From: an uncultured Lachnospiraceae bacterium
Lineage (GTDB): Bacteria > Bacillota > Clostridia > Lachnospirales > Lachnospiraceae
Length of the DNA stretch: 10,699 nt
Reading direction: 5' to 3'
Assembly (NCBI GenBank): GCA_902463835.1
Contig: CABQGZ010000067.1
Coordinates: forward strand, 1-10,699
Positions 1-7,612 of this stretch are shown piece by piece. The notes under the pieces are model-generated. The model saw nothing but the letters and a program-made list of their open reading frames with translations. It had not been told where the DNA came from and did not search any database. A program made the position numbers and the translations under genes. Position 1 is the stretch's first letter, and each line of letters starts with the position of its first letter.

Positions 1-10
1 TTTCCTCCTT
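1..10 (-). promoter_or_regulatory. Ribosome binding site of an off-window minus-strand gene
   Basis: The first ten bases read AAGGAGGAAA on the minus strand, a near-perfect Shine-Dalgarno sequence. Its start codon would lie within a few bases beyond the left edge. With the -10-like hexamer at 45-50 it implies a gene transcribed leftwards, divergent from the AraC regulator at 174. What it encodes cannot be seen. Confidence 0.7.
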
Positions 11-44
11 CTTGATGACAATCCTTTTATTTTTTGTTACTTAT

Positions 45-73
45 ACTATAACAAGTCTTTTTGCTGAAATCAT
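45..73 (-). promoter_or_regulatory. Promoter for the divergent off-window gene
   Basis: The minus strand has TATAGT (bases 50 to 45) as a good -10 hexamer about 35 bases upstream of the ribosome site at 1-10. The sequence 17 bases further upstream (73-68, ATGATT) is a poor -35, so the promoter is probably activator-dependent. The spacing of TTGC boxes at 61, 83 and 104 from this -10 closely matches three other minus-strand promoters in the window. Confidence 0.5.
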
Positions 74-110
74 TTTATTTTTTTGCTGTTTGATATAGAA
101 AAATTGCTGT
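61..110. promoter_or_regulatory. Three tandem TTGCTG operator-like boxes, ~21 bp apart
   Basis: TTGCTGA at 61-67, TTGCTGT at 83-89 and TTGCTGT at 104-110 form direct repeats with periods of 22 and 21 bases, about two helical turns. AraC/XylS-family activators commonly bind direct-repeat half-sites at this spacing. The array sits between two divergent promoters: the outer box is 5 bases from the -35 of the plus-strand araC gene, and the inner box is 10 bases from the -10 of the leftward promoter. It could serve both target activation and autoregulation. The same twin box recurs at 7650-7677. Confidence 0.55.
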
Positions 111-115
111 TCTGC

Positions 116-144
116 TTGCTTTTTTTCCATTCCCCATATACAAT
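116..144 (+). promoter_or_regulatory. Promoter of the plus-strand AraC regulator
   Basis: TTGCTT at 116-121 and TACAAT at 139-144 are separated by exactly 17 bases, a plausible sigma-A promoter with a moderate -35. Transcription would start near 151, leaving a short leader before the AAGGAGG at 161-167 and the ATG at 174. Confidence 0.55.
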
Positions 145-173
145 AAACATATCAAATGCAAAGGAGGTAACGC

Positions 174-1019
174 ATGCACCCTTTTGTACCAAAAATATCA
201 CCTTCCTCTGACTATTACATTTATACCCCCAGCACAATGGCAAGAAAACTATACCTGTATCCGATATGTCTGGGCTACTTTATCTATGAACCTGGATACT
301 TCATCAGCCGGAACAGCTATGACAGCTTCCTCGTCATGTACATCGCAAAGGGTAAATGTGAGGTCACTACCGGAAACCGTGCTTACACTGCCACAGCCGG
401 GGACTTTGTTCTTTTAGACTGCTATCTCCCTCACCGCTATGGCAGTAGTGACGCTTTTGAGGCATCCTGGATTCATTTTGACGGAATTCTTGCACGCAAT
501 TATTTCCGTGAGATATCCTCCCATTACGGACATATCCTAAAATACGAGAATCCCAAAATGCAGGCCCATATGCTGGATAAAATCTGTAATTTTTTCCGGA
601 ATGCACAGCCAATCAACGAGGCTGTCATGTCCCTCTACCTCACCAATCTGCTCAATGGACTTCTTCCTCCACCCCAGAATCAGAAATCCAGCAATGGCAA
701 CTCCACGGTGGCCGACAGCCTGGCTTTCATCAACGAGCACTTTCATGAGGCCATTTCCCTCAAAGATATTGCGGAGAAAGCGAACCTGAGCCTGTATCAT
801 TTTTCACGTATTTTTACCACAGAAACAGGTTTTACGCCTCACCAGTACCTGATCAATATACGCCTTTCCGCCGCTAAGTATATGTTGATGTCTACAGATA
901 CACCTATAAAGGATATCGCGTTCAGCACCGGCTTTGGCAGTGAGAGCTACTTTTGCGCCACCTTTAAGAAAATTGAGCATATGACACCCAACCAGTACCG
1001 GAAACAGACCTTATCGTAA
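174..1019 (+). CDS. AraC family transcriptional regulator
   Basis: This 281-residue protein has the standard AraC/XylS layout: an N-terminal cupin-like ligand-sensing domain (about residues 30-110, including a GDFVLLDCYLPHRY stretch typical of the sensor barrel) and a C-terminal pair of helix-turn-helix motifs. The first HTH is near residues 194-214 (SLKDIAEKANLSLYHFSRIF) and the second near 243-265, with the signature DIAFSTGFGSESYF...F. The protein ends TPNQYRK, the usual end of this domain. The ATG is set by AAGGAGG six bases upstream. Such proteins are cytoplasmic DNA-binding activators, often of sugar or glycan use genes, and often act on a divergent neighbour. Here a divergent gene begins just off the left edge, and direct-repeat boxes lie in the shared intergenic region. 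The ligand is not predictable from sequence. The gene ends at a strong hairpin shared with the convergent UroD-like gene. Confidence 0.92.
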   Translation: MHPFVPKISPSSDYYIYTPSTMARKLYLYPICLGYFIYEPGYFISRNSYDSFLVMYIAKGKCEVTTGNRAYTATAGDFVLLDCYLPHRYGSSDAFEASWIHFDGILARNYFREISSHYGHILKYENPKMQAHMLDKICNFFRNAQPINEAVMSLYLTNLLNGLLPPPQNQKSSNGNSTVADSLAFINEHFHEAISLKDIAEKANLSLYHFSRIFTTETGFTPHQYLINIRLSAAKYMLMSTDTPIKDIAFSTGFGSESYFCATFKKIEHMTPNQYRKQTLS

Positions 1020-1060
1020 TATCTATATAAGGAAGCGAAGCAACACCTTCCCGGTACGCC

Positions 1061-1110
1061 AAAAGAGGAGGAAACACCATCCACGCAGGATGTGCTTCCT
1101 CCTCTTTTTT
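1061..1110. terminator. Bidirectional intrinsic terminator between convergent genes
   Basis: Bases 1061-1073 (AAAAGAGGAGGAA) pair perfectly with 1096-1108. The stem continues inward as CAC/GTG and ATCC/GGAT with one bulged C, closing on a five-base loop (1083-1087). The plus strand runs into six T's, and the minus strand ends in four. It lies between the araC stop (1019) and the UroD-like stop (1135), so it can end transcription from both sides. Confidence 0.85.
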
Positions 1111-1134
1111 CGCTGTCCGGTTCAGTATCGCGCC

Positions 1135-2217
1135 TCAAACGATACTGCACGCACTATTTTTATATTCCCGGCACGCTTCGGCATACGCCAGAATGTTAGC
1201 CCAGGGTACTTCCGGCTCCAGCAAATGGGTGGGTGCCACGAAGAGACCGCCCTTCTGATCCACCAGATCCAGATTCTCCTTCACCGCCTGCTTCACTTCC
1301 TCCGGTGTTCCGAAAGGCATCACCGTCTGTGTTCCGATGGTTCCGTGGAAGGATATCTGATCGCCGTATTTCTCATAGATCTCCTTGAACTCCATGCACT
1401 CTGTCTGAATGGGATTCAATACATCCACCCCGGCATCAATCAGATATTTGATGAAGGGCTCCACGAATCCGCAGGAGTGATAGAACACAATAATGTCCGG
1501 CCGTACTTCCTTCACCTTGGAGATCAGCCGTTTCAGTCTGGGATAGATCCATGTGGTATACATCTCTTCGCTCATCATCACGCTGTGCTGCATGCCGATG
1601 TCATCTCCCAGGAACAGAATATCTACGCCTGCATTGGCGTACAGCAGCGCCCGGTCTGTGGACATCTTCTCCACCATATCGAATACAGCCTCCGCCATCT
1701 CCTCATCGCTGAGCATATCCATCATAAGGTTCTCCATCCCCCGGATATACCAGGCCGTCTCCCAGATGGTACACTGCATATTGCCCACGGACGCCAGTCC
1801 CCGGCCATGGATCTCCTTTACCCTGTCTTCCAGCCAGAGATTATTCTCTTTTGTGTACTTTGGTATGGGATATGCCAGAATATCCTCCACCTCTTCCGCA
1901 TCCGCCAACGGATTTATCATCTTAGTCATGTGCATGGAGGTGGGTGTAGACTCATGGCCCACGCCCCACTCGTCGATCTCCACGTTCTCATTAATCTCTC
2001 CGAAATACGGTATAAAGCGGCTGATATCCGTATCGTCCGGGATCAGGTCTCCCACGCGGCGCCAGGGCATATCAAAATAGTCCATGTAATCGCTGCCCTC
2101 ACCCCCAATCTCTTTCTGGAAGCTCTCCACAAGGCTTGGGCAGAGCATGAATTCTACCGGAACCCACTCATACCCTTCCTTTCGAATCAAATGTAACAAG
2201 TTTTCTCTTTGCGTCAT
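1135..2217 (-). CDS. UroD-family methyltransferase-like protein (MtaA/MtbA type, not haem pathway)
   Basis: The product is about 360 residues and belongs to the uroporphyrinogen decarboxylase superfamily. Within it, it resembles the cobalamin methyltransferase branch rather than HemE: it has HSCG at residues 247-250, the H-x-C zinc motif of corrinoid:thiol methyltransferases, plus a GDDIG segment at 204-208, an NPIQ motif near 268 and a late APTHLLEPEVP segment at 328-338. In MtaA/MtbA a further cysteine completes the zinc site; here the late segment offers a histidine, as is common among uncharacterised anaerobic members. Known relatives move a methyl group from a corrinoid protein to a thiol or folate acceptor. 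No corrinoid protein or substrate methyltransferase is visible in the window. The open frame extends to a GTG at 2226, but GAGG at 2230-2227 abuts that codon and is correctly placed for the ATG at 2217, so 2217 is preferred. The upstream region nearly duplicates that of the surface-protein gene. Family confidence is high; substrate and role are unknown. Confidence 0.85.
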   Translation of the reverse strand: MTQRENLLHLIRKEGYEWVPVEFMLCPSLVESFQKEIGGEGSDYMDYFDMPWRRVGDLIPDDTDISRFIPYFGEINENVEIDEWGVGHESTPTSMHMTKMINPLADAEEVEDILAYPIPKYTKENNLWLEDRVKEIHGRGLASVGNMQCTIWETAWYIRGMENLMMDMLSDEEMAEAVFDMVEKMSTDRALLYANAGVDILFLGDDIGMQHSVMMSEEMYTTWIYPRLKRLISKVKEVRPDIIVFYHSCGFVEPFIKYLIDAGVDVLNPIQTECMEFKEIYEKYGDQISFHGTIGTQTVMPFGTPEEVKQAVKENLDLVDQKGGLFVAPTHLLEPEVPWANILAYAEACREYKNSACSIV

Positions 2218-2270
2218 TGTATTCACCTCGATTTATTTCTTTTTTTCATTCTACCTTATTCCCATGCGTT

Positions 2271-2320
2271 CCGCTTTTATAATTCCGAAGACTTTTTGCC
2301 GAATTTATATTTTTTCGCAA
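2271..2320 (-). promoter_or_regulatory. Promoter/operator of the UroD-like gene (copy B)
   Basis: On the minus strand this holds a -10-like TATAAA (2281 to 2276), a GCAAAAAG box (2299 to 2292) and an upstream GCGAAAAAATA box (2318 to 2308). No good -35 is present. An ungapped comparison with 6374-6423 gives 39 matches in 50. The predicted leader before the ATG at 2217 is about 50 bases. Confidence 0.6.
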
Positions 2321-2394
2321 TTATTTTCAGAGCAGGCTCTTCGTTCGAATGTGTGCACTGGTTAGAAACGTGTGCCGCCGGGCGCACCTGCCGA

Positions 2395-2435
2395 AAGAGA
2401 GCCCATTTTCACAGGCGGTGAAAATAAGCTCTCTT
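2395..2435 (-). terminator. Hairpin downstream of the surface-protein gene
   Basis: Bases 2395-2402 pair with 2428-2435 (AAGAGAGC/GCTCTCTT). After a CC/AA mismatch, 2405-2412 pair with 2418-2425 (ATTTTCAC/GTGAAAAT) around a five-base loop. It begins 15 bases past the stop codon of the wall-anchored protein. The trailing T run on the minus strand is only three bases, so it may end transcription weakly or mainly protect the 3' end of the mRNA. The rest of the gap between the two genes, about 2321-2394, shows nothing recognisable. Confidence 0.6.
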
Positions 2436-2449
2436 CCTCTCGTCAGACT

Positions 2450-5400
2450 TTACGCCTGATAGTTATTTTTCTTCTTTCCAACCAACAGGGCTGCCATGAA
2501 CATAGCAAGTGCCACAATGCTCACCCACAGTCCAACCGGCGTACTGTCTCCGGTCTTGGGAGCATCTGTACCGCTGGTCTGGTTGTTGTCCTTGTCTGTA
2601 CTTCCTGTGCTTCCGTTGTCTGCAAGCTTCAGACCATCCTTGGCATCCGCCAGCGCTTTCACAGCTGCATCCACGATCTGCTGGTCATCCTGAGACAATG
2701 TCTCGTCCGCCATCACTGCCTTGGCGTTAGCAAGAGCCGCGCGGAATACCTGTACCGTCTCTGCCGTGTAGAGTGTGGTGTCGATGGTCTCCGCCTTCTT
2801 CAGCAGCTCTTCCAGGTTGGACTTGTCCGCTTTGAACCGCTGTGCCAGAATGGCACCAAGCAGATCATCCGCTGCCTTGTCCACTTCCTCCTGAGTAGCC
2901 TTCTCATTGTCATATACTTCCTGACCCTTTGCAAGCTTTTCTGTCAGCTCCGGCCAGTTTACGGCCACATACCTGGCTTCATTGGGAAGCATCTCGTTGG
3001 CCCGGTCAATGAGACTCTTTAAGATCTCTTTGTTTACCGGCTGTTTCTTCACCTGGGCGTCGATAGCCTCCTGAAGGGCTTTTACAGCCTCATCCACCAC
3101 ATCCTGGGTGGCATCCTCGTCTTCATATACAGTATTTGCATTTGCAAGGGCTTCCTCCAGCATGCCCCAGTTGTCTGCTTCATACTCGTCCTGATTCATG
3201 GCTGACGCCTGATCGATCAGAGCTTTCAATTCCCCCTTTTCACCCTTGTAGATTCCAAGACTCCAGGTAGCATCCAGCAGCTGATTCCATGCTGCGTTCA
3301 CTTCTTCCTGGGTAGCTTTCTCGTTCTCCAGCACTGCCTGGGCTTTCGCCAGGGATTGTGCAAAGTACTTGGCTGCGCTTTCAATTACGCCGTCGGTGCT
3401 TAAGTTCTTCACTCTGTCGTAGGCCATCTGCAGCAGCGTCTTGTTTACTACTACCGCTTTCACATATTCCATAGCCCCGATATCTGTAGGTGTTGCGCCA
3501 AGCGCATTTCCTGCATAGTCACGGCCGCCGTTATCGGCGATCTCGGCGCCTGCATCGATGGCCGGGGAGCCTTCCTGCAATGCGTATCCGCCCAGGGTAT
3601 CGATAGCGGAATCACCTTCCACACCGTTGCCACCTTTGCCGGGATCCACAAACATAGGATCTGCGATAATCTTATTGGCGTCGTTGGGTGTATTGTCAAA
3701 TCCGTAGAACAGGTTGTGATCGTACGTAAATCCGCTTCCCCAGTTCACACTCTTCTTTGTTCCCAGGTTGTAGAAAATATTGTTGGTCATGGTCGCTTTG
3801 CCACCTAGACTTACAATGTCCACATTCAATCCTTCGCCAATATAGAAGGTGTTGTTATACATATCCGCATTGTTGGGATTGGACATCAGGAACAGATACC
3901 GACGGTCATTCTGGCTGATGTTATAACGAATCACGCTCTCTAAGGATTCTGACTGACATACCAGCAGGAATCCGCCGCCGTTGTCATGACTGTAATTGTA
4001 CTGATATACCGTTGCCCGGCTATAGTCACAGTCAAATCCCTGACCATCGCCATTCATGTGTGTTCCATATACCTCATTAAACTGGAACAAAGCATCCTCA
4101 CAGCGCCAAGGCCAAACACCTGCATTGTACATAGCTCCCGGATTTGTCTCTGTATTCTTACTTGCTCCGCTACTGATGTTATACTCTACCAGCGGCTTAA
4201 TGCTGTACATGGGTACGATTGCGTCTCCGCCTGCATCTTCCACATAGTTGTTGCGTATTACCACATTGGTATGTCCTGTCGTATCAAGAATTTCCTGGGG
4301 AATCCGTCCGCCCTTGCCATCCCACAGATAGTCATTCTTCGTATAACCTACCGAAATTCCGGTACGGCTTACCCGTTTCACGCTGCAGTTCTCAATCAGA
4401 ATATCATCAAACCGGCTTCCTGCTCCTTCGGTTGTCACAACGAAGTAAATTCCGCCGTTTGGAAGCACTTTCTCTGTGGTGATTCCGTTTACATCATGTA
4501 CATATAGATTATCCAGATGGATACCGCTTACTGTATCTCCGCTGCTTGCATTTACAGCAAGTCCTACGGACAGCTGACGCTGCGCTGCCTGATTGGAGAT
4601 CTCCAGGTTGCTAATGTATACGTAAGAGGAATTCTCAACATATACACCATAAGACACCTGTCTACCGTCCACCGTAACCTTTGCTTTTCCGCCGCCGTTG
4701 ATATGTGGGCGCGTTCCAGCCTCTTTTCCAATTACGTCTCCATTGTACATATCAATGATAATGGGGTTCTCTTTGGAACCGGAACCATTAATCAAAAGAG
4801 ATTCTTCAAATACGCTTCCCGCTTTCAGCAATACCCGGTCGCCTGCCTGCAGTTCTTCTGCATTTACCTTGGACAGTGTTTTCCATGCGGTAGCCGGTGT
4901 ATGTCCATCTGCCGTATCATCTCCGTTCTCTGCATCTACATAGAAATCTTCCGACTGAAGACGAATATCCTTATATAAAGCAGTTACCGTTGCGCCGTAT
5001 GCAGGCATCACAAAGGTGGTTTTGGCAGAAGTTGCGCGTGTAACCTCAACATCCTCTGATACCCACCGGTCAAATTTCTTTCCCTCGGGAGCAGCGTCTG
5101 CCTGGATGGTTACAAGCTCTCCTGCACGATAGGACTCTGCATCTGCGGTTCCATTGATCACAGTAGCTCCATAAGTCGGAATCTCTCCCTGGAAGATTTC
5201 ATATCCATACAGCACCATCTGGTAATTCGCAAATCCCGAACCAGCCTGCGGATTTGCTTTCTCCGAGAATCGGATGGTGACCTTATGCTCGCCCGCTGTC
5301 AGTCCCATCTTCTCGTATACAAGCACGTTATCCTGTCGGGATGAGCCATAAAGGTCAAATTCCTCTGTCACTCCGTCAATAGTAATCTCTGCGATGGGAC

Positions 5401-6325
5401 CATTTTTTTGCTTTCTGCCATAAACAGCCAGACCGACGCCTTCAAATGTCATCTCAATTGTTCCGATCTCACTGACTGGCTTCTGGATTCCAGCCTCAGC
5501 AAACCGCATTCTCGGATAACCATCATCTGTCCATGTGAGCCATCCGTCTCCGTAAGTCACACCTTCTGCATTGTACTCTGCATCGTGATCGATCCGCTCT
5601 GATATGGAATCAAAATTTGCTGTAAGAGTCACTTCGCCTTCCGGCATTACAAAGCTGTTTTGGGGCTGTGAGGCATCCTCAAGAGTCACGCCTTTTGCAC
5701 TCCACCCGGCAAATGCTTTCCCCGTCGCCGGTGCATCCGCCTTGATCGCTACCACAGTTCCCGGAGCATAGCTTCCGGCTCCTGTTCCGCCATTCACAGT
5801 TACCATGTAAGTACCTGCCTCCGGCTCCTGATAGATCTCAAATCCAGAGATTGCTATTTGCAATTGCGCAAAGCTGCCGGTTCCAGCAGTACTCCTCTCT
5901 GTAAACAGTAATTTTGCCGTATGCGTTCCATTGGTAAGTCCGGTCTTTTCATAGACTTTCTGGTCTGCTTTTGTGGTGGCTCCACTGTAATAGAAATCAC
6001 ACTCCTCCGGCGTACCGCCATCGATCGTAACCTCTGCAATAGGTCCGTTTTTCGCTTTCTGACCAAGAATCGCGAATCCAGTGCCCTCGAATGTCACCTC
6101 GATGGTGTCGCCCGGTGTGTTGGAGAAGGTCAGCCTGCCATCGGCATCCTCCCATACATCCCACCCAGAACTGCGCGTCACACTCGCATCATCAAACGCA
6201 ATTGTCTTGGTGATTTCTCCCTGTGCCAGCGCAGCGGTCGGTATCTCGCTTAAGATCATACCGAAAGCCAACACCAGCGCAAGAATTCCTCTGATTACAT
6301 GTTTTCCTTTCACTTTCATGTGCAT
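2450..6325 (-). CDS. Sortase-anchored surface protein: twin beta-sandwich-like modules, InlB-type repeats, beta-helix, FIVAR repeats
   Basis: Numbered from the ATG at 6325 (1291 residues). A signal peptide covers about 1-34 (KVKGKHVIRG, hydrophobic core, cut near ALA-Q). Two related modules follow at about 39-165 and 246-379; both carry KNGPIAE(V/I)TIDG and end in a GFEIYQ/GYEIFQ strand, suggesting a carbohydrate-binding, galactose-binding-like fold. Each is followed by a bacterial InlB B-type repeat (172-239, 384-454; GWSAKGV/RWVSEDV, then FVMP). Residues 456-956 form a right-handed parallel beta-helix that opens FYVDAENGDDTADG...ATAWKTL, as in DUF1565/pectate-lyase-fold proteins. Four FIVAR repeats span about 961-1233 (NEKATQEEV in two). 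After a Ser/Thr/Asp/Asn-rich linker come APKTGD (1255-1260), a membrane span and a KKKNNYQA tail, a sortase signal of LPXTG type with Ala first. The likely role is binding or cleavage of a host or plant glycan at the cell wall; no catalytic residue can be named. The frame extends to an ATG at 6352, but AAAGGAGG (6337-6330) lies inside that extension and favours 6325 or 6319. Confidence 0.9.
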   Translation of the reverse strand: MHMKVKGKHVIRGILALVLAFGMILSEIPTAALAQGEITKTIAFDDASVTRSSGWDVWEDADGRLTFSNTPGDTIEVTFEGTGFAILGQKAKNGPIAEVTIDGGTPEECDFYYSGATTKADQKVYEKTGLTNGTHTAKLLFTERSTAGTGSFAQLQIAISGFEIYQEPEAGTYMVTVNGGTGAGSYAPGTVVAIKADAPATGKAFAGWSAKGVTLEDASQPQNSFVMPEGEVTLTANFDSISERIDHDAEYNAEGVTYGDGWLTWTDDGYPRMRFAEAGIQKPVSEIGTIEMTFEGVGLAVYGRKQKNGPIAEITIDGVTEEFDLYGSSRQDNVLVYEKMGLTAGEHKVTIRFSEKANPQAGSGFANYQMVLYGYEIFQGEIPTYGATVINGTADAESYRAGELVTIQADAAPEGKKFDRWVSEDVEVTRATSAKTTFVMPAYGATVTALYKDIRLQSEDFYVDAENGDDTADGHTPATAWKTLSKVNAEELQAGDRVLLKAGSVFEESLLINGSGSKENPIIIDMYNGDVIGKEAGTRPHINGGGKAKVTVDGRQVSYGVYVENSSYVYISNLEISNQAAQRQLSVGLAVNASSGDTVSGIHLDNLYVHDVNGITTEKVLPNGGIYFVVTTEGAGSRFDDILIENCSVKRVSRTGISVGYTKNDYLWDGKGGRIPQEILDTTGHTNVVIRNNYVEDAGGDAIVPMYSIKPLVEYNISSGASKNTETNPGAMYNAGVWPWRCEDALFQFNEVYGTHMNGDGQGFDCDYSRATVYQYNYSHDNGGGFLLVCQSESLESVIRYNISQNDRRYLFLMSNPNNADMYNNTFYIGEGLNVDIVSLGGKATMTNNIFYNLGTKKSVNWGSGFTYDHNLFYGFDNTPNDANKIIADPMFVDPGKGGNGVEGDSAIDTLGGYALQEGSPAIDAGAEIADNGGRDYAGNALGATPTDIGAMEYVKAVVVNKTLLQMAYDRVKNLSTDGVIESAAKYFAQSLAKAQAVLENEKATQEEVNAAWNQLLDATWSLGIYKGEKGELKALIDQASAMNQDEYEADNWGMLEEALANANTVYEDEDATQDVVDEAVKALQEAIDAQVKKQPVNKEILKSLIDRANEMLPNEARYVAVNWPELTEKLAKGQEVYDNEKATQEEVDKAADDLLGAILAQRFKADKSNLEELLKKAETIDTTLYTAETVQVFRAALANAKAVMADETLSQDDQQIVDAAVKALADAKDGLKLADNGSTGSTDKDNNQTSGTDAPKTGDSTPVGLWVSIVALAMFMAALLVGKKKNNYQA
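5189..6211 (-). repeat. Duplicated two-module unit inside the surface-protein gene
   Basis: The gene encodes two copies of the same pair, a ~130-residue beta-rich module plus an InlB-type repeat, at about 6211-5609 and 5590-4964. The protein-level match is clear, including identical KNGPIAE and the flanking (F/V)EG(T/V)G(F/L)A(I/V)(L/Y)G(Q/R)K pattern. The copies have diverged enough that this is an old duplication, not a slipped array. Confidence 0.7.
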
Positions 6326-6373
6326 CTTTCCTCCTTTGCATGATACATTCATTTTACCGCTTTCCTCCGCTGA

Positions 6374-6423
6374 CCGCTTTTACAATTCCGAACTTTTTGA
6401 CACCAATTTGTATTTTTTTGCAA
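6374..6423 (-). promoter_or_regulatory. Promoter/operator of the surface-protein gene (copy C)
   Basis: Minus-strand reading shows TGTAAA (6384 to 6379) as the -10 candidate, TCAAAAAG (6400 to 6393), and GCAAAAAAATA (6421 to 6411). The two A-rich boxes are 21 bases apart. It matches the UroD-like promoter at 39 of 50 positions without gaps, far more than chance for non-coding DNA. The leader to the ATG is about 50 bases. Confidence 0.6.
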
Positions 6424-6463
6424 AAAAATATGAGCGACTACCACAATGACATTTTCTTCTCAA

Positions 6464-6521
6464 AACAACAAAACAGGACTGCCGTCTTCCAGATCTCTCA
6501 ATCATAAAAACGACAGTCCTG
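6464..6521 (-). terminator. Terminator of the SurA-like gene
   Basis: Bases 6474-6481 pair with 6514-6521 (CAGGACTG/CAGTCCTG). After one mismatch, 6483-6485 pair with 6510-6512; the loop is about 24 bases. On the minus strand the stem is followed by TTTTGTTGTTTTG. It lies 18 bases past the stop of the SurA-like gene and isolates it from the surface-protein gene, which therefore needs its own promoter. Confidence 0.75.
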
Positions 6522-6538
6522 CGCTGCTTTTTAATCTT

Positions 6539-7585
6539 CTAATATCGCTTTACCTTTGCCTCCGAAACCAGCTTCTCCACCAGCTTCTGATATGCCTCCT
6601 GGCGCATCTCCTCCAGCAGAATGCTTCTCTCCCCTTCTCCAAGGGAGGCCACCTTCTCTACCCCATCATAGCGGGCCACCAGCCAGGTCTCCCCGGTATA
6701 GAACATCTCGCTGACCTCCCCCGCTTCAAGCGCAAGCAGCCTGGCTTCCACATCGCTCCCCTGACGAACCAGCGTCCGCAGTTCATCATTGCCCCACTGC
6801 ACCTGTTCCGCCCTCAGGCTGTAAATGTCCCGATCCACATTTCTATCCTGACCGGAAGCAAGTTCCGCCTGAACCTCCGCCAAAATAGAGTCTCTTTCCT
6901 CCTCTGTGGCAACCATAAGGCTGCCCACATCATAAATGGTATACTTCTGCCGCTCTCCTTCCAACAGCACCGGCGACGTCTTGCTTTGATAATAATCCTC
7001 TACCTTATCCTCCGCCACCTCCAGCACCTCATCCGGAATCGCCCGCAGCGTATCCGCAGCCAGGCTGCTCATAAAGTGACCATAATAGGTGACCATATCG
7101 AATTCCGTTACGCCATAGACCACCTCTCCGGCGGCAATCTTCTTTTTTCGCTCCTCATTCTCCTGTTCCATTTCCCGCTTCAGGTTCTCATAGGAAAAAG
7201 ACTTTTCCAGAACGCCATACTCCTTGGCCAGCGCCTGCTGCACCCGCAGTTCGGTGAGGGCTTGTATATGCCGTTCTGTGAGCAGCTCCTGGTACCGCTT
7301 TTCGTCATTGTCCAGATAGGTGATAAGCTCCTGCCCTTCCGGCACCTGCAGCTGCTCGTACAGTTCTCCCTCATATTTCAGCTGATTATCTTTGAACAGC
7401 AAATCGTACTCTTCTTCATAGACTGGGCTGCCGTTCACCGCGATCACCGGCTTTGGCATGGATTCCTTTCTCTGAATCACCACGATCACCACAACGATAA
7501 TGGCAATCGCTGCCACGATGCCTCCAGCCAACGCAATCTTCCACTTATTCAGCCGCTTTTTTCTATAACGAGATGTTTTTTTCAT
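6539..7585 (-). CDS. Membrane-anchored SurA/PrsA-like peptidyl-prolyl isomerase-type folding factor
   Basis: The 348-residue product starts with a strongly basic N-terminus (KKTSRYRKKRLNKWK) and one membrane span (about 17-37), placing the rest outside the membrane. Residues 47-64 (VIAVNGSPVYEEEYDLLF) match the start of a SurA N-terminal chaperone domain, followed by charged, helix-rich sequence to about residue 200. The C-terminal part (about 205-310) has the spacing of a parvulin domain, with a late ALEAGEVSEMFYTGETWLVARYDGVE resembling the end of that fold, but the hallmark parvulin residues are not evident, so it may be a chaperone without isomerase activity. There is no lipobox cysteine, unlike PrsA; a membrane span anchors it instead. 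The ATG has AGGAGG nine bases upstream. It lies between a regulator and a large secreted wall protein and could help fold the latter, but this is inference. Confidence 0.75.
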   Translation of the reverse strand: MKKTSRYRKKRLNKWKIALAGGIVAAIAIIVVVIVVIQRKESMPKPVIAVNGSPVYEEEYDLLFKDNQLKYEGELYEQLQVPEGQELITYLDNDEKRYQELLTERHIQALTELRVQQALAKEYGVLEKSFSYENLKREMEQENEERKKKIAAGEVVYGVTEFDMVTYYGHFMSSLAADTLRAIPDEVLEVAEDKVEDYYQSKTSPVLLEGERQKYTIYDVGSLMVATEEERDSILAEVQAELASGQDRNVDRDIYSLRAEQVQWGNDELRTLVRQGSDVEARLLALEAGEVSEMFYTGETWLVARYDGVEKVASLGEGERSILLEEMRQEAYQKLVEKLVSEAKVKRY

Positions 7586-7612
7586 CTGTTCCGCCCTCCT
7601 GTTTTAACAAAT

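Noticed and set aside
1090..2196. A 368-codon open frame on the plus strand
   Set aside because: It lies antisense to the clearly conserved UroD-like gene, has no ribosome site, crosses the bidirectional terminator, and its translation is rich in His/Leu/Ile with no recognisable domain.
2371..2388. GC-rich imperfect palindrome (GTGCC...GGCGCAC)
   Set aside because: The stem is short with a mismatch and overlaps no promoter or gene end better explained by it than by the hairpin at 2395-2435.
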